From: Lachnospiraceae bacterium
GTDB lineage: Bacteria > Bacillota > Clostridia > Lachnospirales > Lachnospiraceae
Direction: 5' to 3'
Assembly (NCBI GenBank): GCA_030526195.1
Contig: JAUNDG010000008.1
Span: forward strand, 1 to 64,000
Length of the DNA: 64,000 nt
Shown here: positions 35,028 to 41,892 of the stretch, piece by piece
Layout: every line of letters starts with the position of its first letter
How positions within the stretch are numbered: the first letter of the stretch is position 1
The notes under the pieces: model-generated
What the model was told of the DNA's origin: nothing
Seen by the model: the letters and a program-made list of their open reading frames with translations, nothing else
Databases searched by the model: none
Position numbers and translations under genes: made by a program

Positions 35028-36173
35028 TTATACACCGAACAGAGCCATGAAGGTACCGGCAGCAACAGCTGTACCGATAACACCGGCAACGTTCGGACCC
35101 ATAGCATGCATTAACAGGAAATTCGTAGGATCGGCTTCAGCACCGACCTTCTGCGAAACTCGGGCCGCCATGGGAACCGCGGATACACCGGCGGAACCGA
35201 TAAGCGGGTTGATCTTGCCATGAGTGACTTTGCAGAGCAGTTTACCCAGAAGTACACCGGCGGCCGTACCGACACAGAAAGCAACAAGACCCAGAACGAC
35301 GATCTTCAGAGTAGAAACGTTCAGGAAGTTTTCTGCGCTTGTGGAAGCACCGACTGAAGTACCCAGAAGGATAACAACGATGTACATAAGAGCGTTGGAA
35401 GCTGTTTCTGTCAGCTGGTGAACAACGCCGCTCTCACGGAACAGGTTACCCAGCATCAGCATACCGACAAGCGGAGCTGTTGTCGGCAGAAGCAGACAGA
35501 CAACGATGGTGATAACGATCGGGAAAAGGATCTTTTCCAGTTTGGAAACCGGTCTGAGCTGACCCATCTTGATCTTACGCTCTTTCTCAGTTGTGAGGAG
35601 CTTCATGATGGGCGGCTGGATGATCGGAACCAGTGACATGTAGGAGTAAGCAGCAACAGCGATGGGGCCCATCAGAGTTGTCTGACCAAGCTTACCTGCC
35701 AGGAAGATGGAAGTCGGGCCGTCGGCACCACCGATGATGGAGATGGCGGCAGCGGCTTTGCCGTTGAAACCAAGCAGGATAGCGAAAATGTAAGCGATGT
35801 AGATACCGGCCTGAGCAGCAGCACCCATAAGGAAGCTGATGGGGTTGGCGATAAGCGGACCGAAGTCAGTCATAGCACCGACGCCCATGAAGATCAGGGA
35901 CGGAAGGATACTCCATTCATCCATGATATAGAAGTAATGGAGAAGACCGCCGACACCATTGGATGTGGATGCCGGAACAGCCATGATATCCGGATAGATG
36001 TTAACCAGGAGCATACCGAAAGCGATCGGAACCAGAAGCAGCGGTTCATACCCCTTCTTGATAGCCAGGAAAAGGAAGACACAGGCTACCGCGATCATGA
36101 GGTAATTGCCCCAGCTCAGATTGAAGAACGCTGTCTGATGCGCCAGGTTGTTCAATGTATCAAGAATAGACAT
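35028..36173 (-). CDS. Na+-translocating decarboxylase beta subunit (OadB/MmdB/GcdB)
   Basis: Polytopic membrane subunit that decarboxylates carboxybiotin and pumps Na+ outward. It has about nine hydrophobic segments and the signature AISIIGGADGPTSIFLAGKLG (near residue 145) containing the Asp essential for Na+ transport in the characterised OadB. The late GSAGVSAVPMAARVSQK and FLLMHAMGPNVAGVIGTAVAAG are also typical. Length 381 is normal. Its presence means the operon conserves energy from a decarboxylation, independent of which acyl substrate is used. Confidence 0.95.
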   Translation of the reverse strand: MSILDTLNNLAHQTAFFNLSWGNYLMIAVACVFLFLAIKKGYEPLLLVPIAFGMLLVNIYPDIMAVPASTSNGVGGLLHYFYIMDEWSILPSLIFMGVGAMTDFGPLIANPISFLMGAAAQAGIYIAYIFAILLGFNGKAAAAISIIGGADGPTSIFLAGKLGQTTLMGPIAVAAYSYMSLVPIIQPPIMKLLTTEKERKIKMGQLRPVSKLEKILFPIVITIVVCLLLPTTAPLVGMLMLGNLFRESGVVHQLTETASNALMYIVVILLGTSVGASTSAENFLNVSTLKIVVLGLVAFCVGTAAGVLLGKLLCKVTHGKINPLIGSAGVSAVPMAARVSQKVGAEADPTNFLLMHAMGPNVAGVIGTAVAAGTFMALFGV

Positions 36174-36199
36174 TTAGATACCTCCAAGAGAGTGGGTCA

Positions 36200-36526
36200 T
36201 CAGTTCAGAGATGCGATGAGGTCACCATTATTGACTGTGTCGCCTTCGCTGACATTGATACCGGCAACCACACCATCTTCCGGAGCAACAACCGGGATTT
36301 CCATCTTCATAGCTTCAAGGATAACAATGTTGTCGCCCTTCTTCAGAGAATCGCCAACCTTGGCCACAACCTTCCAGACCATACCGGCAACCTGAGCAGC
36401 AACTTCAACAGAACCTGCAGCAGCAACCGGTGCAGCGACCGGAGCAGCAGCCGGAGCTGAGCAAGCACCTTCTTCAACAGTGACGGCGTAAGCTGTACCA
36501 TTAACTGTGATTGTATAAGATTTCAT
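36200..36526 (-). CDS. Biotin carboxyl carrier protein of the decarboxylase
   Basis: Carries biotin between the carboxyltransferases and the membrane beta subunit. The biotin-attachment site is EAMKMEIPV with Lys74; the barrel is completed by VGDSLKKGDNIVIL and VSEGDTVNNGDLIASL. Residues 21-40 are an Ala/Pro-rich flexible linker, as in transcarboxylase 1.3S and MmdC. Length 108. A biotin-protein ligase would be encoded elsewhere. Confidence 0.95.
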   Translation of the reverse strand: MKSYTITVNGTAYAVTVEEGACSAPAAAPVAAPVAAAGSVEVAAQVAGMVWKVVAKVGDSLKKGDNIVILEAMKMEIPVVAPEDGVVAGINVSEGDTVNNGDLIASLN

Positions 36527-36553
36527 TTTTTAATCCTCCTAGTGAGTCTGGCT

Positions 36554-37357
36554 TTAGCGCCATTTGTTAGAATCTAATCTTCTGATGGAACGGACGACAA
36601 AGCCGGACGGGCTTGTACCTTCCGCAGCTGCGATCGCGGCAGCGATAACAGCGATAAGTTCTTTGTTATCTTCTTCTTTCTTGACAACCGGAGCAGCAAC
36701 CGGAGCCTGAACGGCTTCCTTCTTCTCTTCTACCGGTTTGGCCACCTTCTTCGGAGCACCGACACCGCCGATAAACTTGAAGCTGGTGATGATGAGGCAC
36801 AGGATGATCAGCATCATGAAGACGACCAGAAGGCCAACAACGATGTTGCCGGCAGCGGCTGTCATCTTGCTGCCCAGAGTCTGGGTGCTGTCATCGGAGT
36901 ACTCTGTCAGGACTGTCTTGATCGGGTTGACCTGTTCATCATAAGTGATGCTCAGTGTCATAGACGGTTCAGCGTCATTTAAACCCTGCAGAAGGATGCG
37001 GCAGTCGAAACCTTCCAGAGAACTTTCAGCCTGTGTTTCGATAACCTCGGCATAAACAACCTGGCCGTGTTCTTCTTCGAAGAATTTCCAACGGCTCAGG
37101 AAATCGTTGCTGAAGGTCGGGTTGAACAGAGCCTGGCCCATGTTCATGTAGCCTTCCAGATCGGCAGCTGTCAGCTGAGTGAGCAGCTGGACGAAATTGG
37201 CTTCTGTAAACTGTTCAACAGATTTCAGATCGTTTTCACGAATCGTTGCCTGAGCTTCGGTTTCAACCTCGGCAGCTGTTTTACCGCAGCCTGTGAAGGC
37301 AACAGCCATCAGCACAAGACCAAGAAGAAGGGGGAGAATCTTTTTCATTCGTTTCAT
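36554..37357 (-). CDS. OadG/MmdD-like small subunit with lipoprotein signal
   Basis: Probable gamma/delta subunit that anchors the decarboxylase complex, but at 267 residues far larger than classic OadG (about 80-120). Residues 1-25 are a lipoprotein signal (KKILPLLLGLVLMAVAFTGC, lipobox AFTGC). Residues 26-165 form an extracytoplasmic domain of unknown role, then a single membrane helix (about 172-196, VVGLLVVFMMLIILCLIITS) and a cytoplasmic Ala/Pro/Lys linker. The end EGTSPSGFVVRSIRRL is characteristic of MmdD/OadG C-termini. The ATG at 37357 has GGAG just upstream. Confidence 0.85.
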   Translation of the reverse strand: MKRMKKILPLLLGLVLMAVAFTGCGKTAAEVETEAQATIRENDLKSVEQFTEANFVQLLTQLTAADLEGYMNMGQALFNPTFSNDFLSRWKFFEEEHGQVVYAEVIETQAESSLEGFDCRILLQGLNDAEPSMTLSITYDEQVNPIKTVLTEYSDDSTQTLGSKMTAAAGNIVVGLLVVFMMLIILCLIITSFKFIGGVGAPKKVAKPVEEKKEAVQAPVAAPVVKKEEDNKELIAVIAAAIAAAEGTSPSGFVVRSIRRLDSNKWR

Positions 37358-37373
37358 ATCAACTCCGCCTTTC

Positions 37374-38756
37374 TTATACTGTACCGTGTTTCTTTACCGG
37401 ACGATCTTCCCGCTTTGTATAAAGCATTTCAAGAGCACCGATCACGTACTTACGTGTATCCTGCGGATCGATGATCGTATCAACATAACCTCTGGCGGCA
37501 GCTGAAGAAACAGACTGCTGAAGGCTGCTGAACTTGGCGGCGCCTTCCTTCAGTGTTTCGGCATCAGCATCGGCATACAGGATCTTGGCAGCAGCCTTGG
37601 CATCCATCACACCGATTTCAGCCTTCGGCCAGGCGTAGACCATATCGGCACCGACAGACTTGCTGCCCATGACGACATACGGTGTACCATAAGCCTTGCC
37701 TGTGACAACAGTAACCTTCGGTACTGTGGCATCAGCATAAGCATAAACAAGAGAAGCGGCTGACTTCGGCATTGTGATCTCGCCGCACTTGCTCTGGCTG
37801 AACTTTTCAACATTAACCAGTGTGACCACCGGAATGCCGTAAGCATCGCAGAACTTGATGAAGGAAGCAGCCTTGGCAGCACCGCGGCCTCTGAGTTCCT
37901 TATCGTTATTGGCAACAGCACCGACTGTGACACCGTTCATTCTCATGAAGCCTGTGATCATGCTTGTGGCAAAATCCTTCTTAACTTCCATGAAAGCACC
38001 GTTATCAGCCAGAAGAGCCAGCTGACCGGCAGCTGTCACACCGTCGATACCTGTTACAGCGCGGTTCGGGTCATCATTTGTGGCCACGATCTCGCCGTCA
38101 TCTTCGTTGTTGCAGGGCAGCAGAGCCAGAAGGGCGCGCATATTGGCGAAAACTTCTTCTTCTGTGCCGACGAAGTCGACATTGCCTTTTTCTGCCTGAT
38201 AAGAAGCAGCGGCTGTGTCGCACTTATCAATTGTGTTGCCGATGATGGCATCCGGTGTATTCACAAATACACGGCCTTTGCTGCTTTCCACAAATGAGAA
38301 ATCGGAAAGAGCCGGAATGACGGAAAGACCGCCGCCGCAGCTGCCGAAAACGGCTGTGATCTGCGGGATGACACCTGAAGCCATAACCTCGCTCATGTAG
38401 ATGCTGCCGACAGCATCAAGAGCATCGGTTGATTCCTGAAGACGTACACCGCCGCAATCGATCAGGCCGACAACCGGAGCACCGGTCTTCATAGCCATCT
38501 TGTAAATGTTGACGATCTTGCGGGCATGCATTTCACCGATTGTACCGCCCAGAACAGCTGCATCCTGGCTGTAAACATACACCAGATTGCCGCCGACTGT
38601 ACCATAACCGGTAATAACGCCGTCAGAGGGTGCCTTCTTTTCATCCATGTTGAAATCTGTACTTCTGGCTGTCACGCCACCGCCGATCTCAACAAAGCTG
38701 TTTGCATCAAGCAGAGAAGAAATTCTCTTACCTGCTGCACCATTAAGGTCGCTCAT
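37374..38756 (-). CDS. Acyl-CoA carboxyltransferase (MmdA-like, 12S-type)
   Basis: Crotonase-fold carboxyltransferase of the acyl-CoA carboxylase beta / MmdA / transcarboxylase-12S family. The N-terminal half has DCGGVRLQES near residue 104 and AVFGSCGGGLSVIPALSDF; the C-terminal half has ELRGRGAAKAASFIKFCDAYGIPVVTLVN and EIGVMDAKAAAKILY, a variant of the usual EIAVMGxEGA. At 460 residues it is shorter than typical MmdA (about 510). ATG at 38756 was chosen because GGAGG precedes it by 8 bases; an upstream ATG at 38771 contains that site. The acyl-CoA substrate (methylmalonyl-, malonyl- or glutaconyl-type) cannot be fixed from sequence. First gene of the operon. Confidence 0.9.
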   Translation of the reverse strand: MSDLNGAAGKRISSLLDANSFVEIGGGVTARSTDFNMDEKKAPSDGVITGYGTVGGNLVYVYSQDAAVLGGTIGEMHARKIVNIYKMAMKTGAPVVGLIDCGGVRLQESTDALDAVGSIYMSEVMASGVIPQITAVFGSCGGGLSVIPALSDFSFVESSKGRVFVNTPDAIIGNTIDKCDTAAASYQAEKGNVDFVGTEEEVFANMRALLALLPCNNEDDGEIVATNDDPNRAVTGIDGVTAAGQLALLADNGAFMEVKKDFATSMITGFMRMNGVTVGAVANNDKELRGRGAAKAASFIKFCDAYGIPVVTLVNVEKFSQSKCGEITMPKSAASLVYAYADATVPKVTVVTGKAYGTPYVVMGSKSVGADMVYAWPKAEIGVMDAKAAAKILYADADAETLKEGAAKFSSLQQSVSSAAARGYVDTIIDPQDTRKYVIGALEMLYTKREDRPVKKHGTV

Positions 38757-38803
38757 ATTTGAATCCTCCATAAAGATTTATTAATATACATAAAGACAGG
38801 ACA

Positions 38804-38832
38804 ATGATACAGGAAATTGTGTTTCATTTCAA
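38804..38832 (-). promoter_or_regulatory. Promoter of the carboxyltransferase operon
   Basis: On the minus strand TTGAAA (complement of 38827-38832), a 17 bp spacer and TATCAT (complement of 38804-38809) precede the operon by about 50 bp. Confidence 0.75.
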
Positions 38833-38844
38833 GCAATACACAGT

Positions 38845-38863
38845 AATTAGTGGGTGACTAATT
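38845..38863. promoter_or_regulatory. Inverted repeat upstream of the operon promoter
   Basis: AATTAGT (38845-38851) and ACTAATT (38857-38863) form a perfect 7 bp dyad with a 5 bp centre, placed 12 bp upstream of the -35 box. It could be a regulator site; no regulator gene is adjacent. Confidence 0.5.
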
Positions 38864-38916
38864 TCATATTTCCGTTACCAAAAAATTGCTTTTGGGTATA
38901 GTGACGGTTATCACAA

Positions 38917-38945
38917 TAAAAAAAATGGCTGAAATCAGCCATTTT
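38917..38945 (-). terminator. Rho-independent terminator of scpA-scpB
   Basis: AAATGGCTG and CAGCCATTT form a perfect stem immediately at the scpB stop; on the minus strand a run of T follows. Confidence 0.9.
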
Positions 38946-39881
38946 TCACACTTCCACCCGGGCTCTGGCTTCCTCTTCCGCTTCCGCCTGGAAATCGGCC
39001 ATATGCATGGAATCGATGGCGGGCAGGTCTTCGGCACTGCTCACCCCGAAACTCCGCAGGAATTCCTCAGTCGTACCGAAAAGGATCGGCCGACCGGGGG
39101 CATTCAGACGGCCCAGTTCACGGACAAGGCCGTATTCCACCAGTTTATTCACAGAATGATCGGAATTGACACCGCGGATATGCTGGATCTCAGCCTTGGT
39201 CACCGGCTGCTTATAGGCAATGATGGATAAAGTCTCCAGCTGGATATCGGAAAGCTTGGGCTCCTTCGGGGCCACCTCCAGGGCGATGAGGTCATCGAAG
39301 AAATCTTCCTTCGTGCACATCTGCCAGGCATCATCCAGGCGAATAATGCGAATGCCGTGGTCATCCGTTTCAAACCGGTCCACCAGTTCGGCCATGGCTC
39401 TGTCGAAGTTACGGCGACTGATCTTCAGCGCCGTCATCAGACGGGCAGAACTCACCGCCTCGCCTGTAGTGAAAAGCATAGCTTCAAGGGCAGCCACGAC
39501 ACTTTCAAACGATCGGGGACCTTCATCCGTGGGGATGATATCCTCATCTTCTTCAAAATCGTCATCCTCATCGACCTCCTCAGCGTCGTCTTCCGCTTCT
39601 GCGTCAACCGCCTCAGAGTCAGTATCATCGGACACCTCGACATCTTCGTCATCGGTTTCATCCTCTGACACATCCGACTCGTCGCTGTCAGTCTCCTCTG
39701 CTCTTTCCTCGGACATACCATCCGCTTCAGTTTCCTCAGACACCTCGGTTTCGGCTTCTGCCTCCTCGGTCACCGCCTCGTCATTTACGTCAAGGCTTTC
39801 TTCCGGGCTCTCTGCGGGTTCATCCGCCGTCACCACCGGTTCTTCCGCCATCTCATTTTCAAAAATTTCTTCACTCATCAT
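38946..39881 (-). CDS. scpB: Condensin-associated ScpB with long acidic N-terminal extension
   Basis: Winged-helix subunit of the SMC-ScpA-ScpB chromosome condensation complex. The family domain begins near residue 123 (RSFESVVAALEAMLFTTGEA) and includes LSDIQLETLSIIAYKQPVTK and IRGVNSDHSVNKLVEYGLV. Residues 1-120 are an unusual low-complexity extension made largely of Glu, Asp, Ser, Thr and Val (for example DSDESDVSEDETDDEDVEVS); ScpB is normally about 190 residues, here 311. There is no internal Met with a convincing ribosome site at the domain start. Its ATG overlaps the scpA stop by 4 bp. Confidence 0.92.
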   Translation of the reverse strand: MMSEEIFENEMAEEPVVTADEPAESPEESLDVNDEAVTEEAEAETEVSEETEADGMSEERAEETDSDESDVSEDETDDEDVEVSDDTDSEAVDAEAEDDAEEVDEDDDFEEDEDIIPTDEGPRSFESVVAALEAMLFTTGEAVSSARLMTALKISRRNFDRAMAELVDRFETDDHGIRIIRLDDAWQMCTKEDFFDDLIALEVAPKEPKLSDIQLETLSIIAYKQPVTKAEIQHIRGVNSDHSVNKLVEYGLVRELGRLNAPGRPILFGTTEEFLRSFGVSSAEDLPAIDSMHMADFQAEAEEEARARVEV

Positions 39882-40711
39882 TCAAATCCATTCCCGTCGT
39901 CGGAGTCATTGTCGGAAGCATCCGACGGTTCATCGATATCTTCAAATGTGACACGGCTCAGGTCCGCATCGGGTGTTCTGGTCAGCAGAATGTCCCCGTC
40001 CACCTCCTCCTGGGAGACATTGAGGACGCCGTCACGGATCATCTGCAAAATGCACAGGAACGTGACGATGACGGACATGGTGCCGTCATTCTCCGTCAGC
40101 AACTGCTTAAAGGAATAACTTTCGTGCTCCGTGGTGAAGGCCAGAATGTAATCGATCCGGTCCTTCAGATGCACTTCTTCTTTTTTAATATCCCCGAACT
40201 TGCTTCGGACAGGGTCCAGCTTATCGGTCTGGCGCTTCATCACCGCCCGGAAAATGTCATGGAGCTTGGCCAGAGTCGTGTCCGCCAGAAGCTCCTCCGG
40301 GCTCACCTCCGGCCGGTACTTCAGCACGCTGGCCGGCGTGGTGTTCGGCTTGAAATAATGCTTCGCCGCCAGCGCCATTTTCTCACGCAGCTCAAAGGAC
40401 ATATATTTGTAAACCTTGTATTCCAGGAGCTGTCGCACCAGGTCATCTCGCGGGTCGATCTCTTCACCCTCTTCGTCCACCTCGGGTGGCAGCAGCATAC
40501 GGCATTTGATGGAAATGAGGTCCGCGGCCATCACCATGAATTCGCTCATGACGTTGAGGTCCTCGGTCTCCATCTGCCGGACGTAATCAAGATACTGCTC
40601 CGTGATCTCCACGATGGGGATATCGAAAATGTTGACTTTATTCTTTTCGATCAGATGCAGAAGAAGGTCCAACGGACCGTCAAATGCCTGAAGTTCTACC
40701 TTTAGTGCCAT
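39878..40711 (-). CDS. scpA: Segregation and condensation protein ScpA
   Basis: Kleisin that bridges the SMC heads. The N-terminal FDGPLDLLLHLIEKNKVNIFDIPIVEITEQYL is highly typical, and the C-terminal winged helix ends near VSQEEVDGDILL. Length 277 is slightly above average because of an acidic tail (SDASDNDSDDGNGFE). It overlaps scpB by 4 bp and the metallophosphoesterase stop by one base. Confidence 0.96.
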   Translation of the reverse strand: MALKVELQAFDGPLDLLLHLIEKNKVNIFDIPIVEITEQYLDYVRQMETEDLNVMSEFMVMAADLISIKCRMLLPPEVDEEGEEIDPRDDLVRQLLEYKVYKYMSFELREKMALAAKHYFKPNTTPASVLKYRPEVSPEELLADTTLAKLHDIFRAVMKRQTDKLDPVRSKFGDIKKEEVHLKDRIDYILAFTTEHESYSFKQLLTENDGTMSVIVTFLCILQMIRDGVLNVSQEEVDGDILLTRTPDADLSRVTFEDIDEPSDASDNDSDDGNGFE

Positions 40712-41508
40712 TACCGTTGCCTCACGCGGATCAGGACCGCTTCATAAGGATTGTGGATTCTGAAGGGCAGCACATGCTCCCCGAGACCGGAGGTCACGAT
40801 GGCGGTGCCGCCGTTGCCGTCATACCGGCCGTAGCCGTATTTCGGAAATGGAAAACCGTAGGGACTGATGAGGACCTGACGTTGTGTCAGCCGCATAAAG
40901 CCCCCGTGAAAATGGCCGCAAAGCGTCAGATCCGCGCCCCAGTCAAGGTACTGCGGCACAAAGGACGGATTGTGGGCCAGTAAAATGTTAAAGGACGTAT
41001 CATCGGGATGCCCCAATGCCGTTGTCAGGGCCTCCTTTTCAAGAACGGGCCGCCGGAACTTTTCGTAGGTCTCCAGCGGGGCTTCGTAGCCGTAGAGACA
41101 CAAGGGATTGCCGCCGATGGTAATCGCCATTTTCTCATTGCGCAAAAATGGGACACCACTTGTCTTCAGCGCCTGCATCAGCCGGTCCCGGTTTTCAAGG
41201 CAGGTCGGATCGGTCTCACCCGGCCGGAAGGCCCGGCTTTCATGATTCCCCGGTGCCATATAGCAGGGCGCGATCTGTGCCAGCTTCTCAAGGAGCCGAC
41301 AGCCAACCTCCGCCCGAGCGGGATCCCGCCGGACAATGAGATCTCCGCCGATCAGAATAAGATCGGGGTTAGTCTTTGCCAGCCGGTTCGCCAGTTCCTG
41401 TCCGTCAGTGCCATAAAGGCGACCGTGCAGGTCCGACAGAAACAGGATCGTCATGGGCGATACTGCTTTTTCCGACAGAATGTCATAGGTTTTAAAAATA
41501 AAACTCAC
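40711..41508 (-). CDS. Calcineurin-like metallophosphoesterase (YkuE-type)
   Basis: Dinuclear-metal phosphoesterase; substrate unknown. Metal-binding motifs are complete: FLSDLHG, LIGGDLI, GNHES, LLAHNPS and GHFHGG. There is no signal peptide, so it is predicted cytoplasmic or membrane-peripheral. I take GTG at 41508, with GGAG ten bases upstream; the resulting N-terminus KTYDILSEKAVSPMTILFLSDLH matches the beta strand that precedes SDLH in relatives. An ATG 18 codons downstream is the alternative. It is followed by scpA with a one-base overlap. Confidence 0.88.
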   Translation of the reverse strand: MSFIFKTYDILSEKAVSPMTILFLSDLHGRLYGTDGQELANRLAKTNPDLILIGGDLIVRRDPARAEVGCRLLEKLAQIAPCYMAPGNHESRAFRPGETDPTCLENRDRLMQALKTSGVPFLRNEKMAITIGGNPLCLYGYEAPLETYEKFRRPVLEKEALTTALGHPDDTSFNILLAHNPSFVPQYLDWGADLTLCGHFHGGFMRLTQRQVLISPYGFPFPKYGYGRYDGNGGTAIVTSGLGEHVLPFRIHNPYEAVLIRVRQR

Positions 41509-41528
41509 TGATATTTGTCTCCGTCTTG

Positions 41529-41561
41529 AAAAAAAACCCTGACGGTTACCGCCAGGGTTTT
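41529..41561 (-). terminator. Rho-independent terminator of rpsU
   Basis: AACCCTGACGG and CCGCCAGGGTT form an 11-position stem with one mismatch and a 3-base loop; on the minus strand a run of at least six T follows. Confidence 0.92.
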
Positions 41562-41571
41562 AATAAATCGA

Positions 41572-41748
41572 TCACAGATATTTACGTCTACGAGCAGCTT
41601 CTGATTTCTTTTTGCGTCTCACTGACGGTTTTTCGTAATGTTCACGCTTTCTGATTTCCTGCTGGATACCAGCCTTGGCGCAGCTTCTTTTGAATCTTCT
41701 CAGAGCGCTGTCCAGCGTTTCATTTTCTTTTACGATAACAGTTGCCAT
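41572..41748 (-). CDS. rpsU: 30S ribosomal protein S21
   Basis: A 58-residue basic ribosomal protein. The start [20 protein letters not shown] and the tail [16 protein letters not shown] are diagnostic. GGGAGGG lies about 11 bases before the ATG at 41748. It has its own strong promoter and terminator, so it is a monocistronic unit between alaS and the metallophosphoesterase. Confidence 0.96.
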   Translation of the reverse strand: MATVIVKENETLDSALRRFKRSCAKAGIQQEIRKREHYEKPSVRRKKKSEAARRRKYL

Positions 41749-41805
41749 ATCTATGTCTACCCTCCCCTCTTAATCGCTAAGGGACTTTTTTTTCGAACAG
41801 ATACC

Positions 41806-41833
41806 ATTATATCAGATAATCAATACCTGTCAA
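41806..41833 (-). promoter_or_regulatory. Consensus promoter of rpsU
   Basis: On the minus strand a perfect TTGACA (complement of 41828-41833), 16 bp spacer and perfect TATAAT (complement of 41806-41811). It is the best sigma-A type match I found in the window. Confidence 0.88.
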
Positions 41834-41852
41834 GAAAAAACTTCATGACTTC

Positions 41853-41874
41853 TTTGGGCTCATAAGAGCCCAAA
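41853..41874 (-). terminator. Probable terminator of alaS
   Basis: TTTGGGCTC and GAGCCCAAA form a perfect 9 bp stem with a 4-base loop, about 19 bp after the alaS stop. The T-run (TTTTTT) is displaced about 15 bases downstream, so efficiency is uncertain. Confidence 0.6.
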
Positions 41875-41892
41875 CGGAGTCTCATTTGTAGT

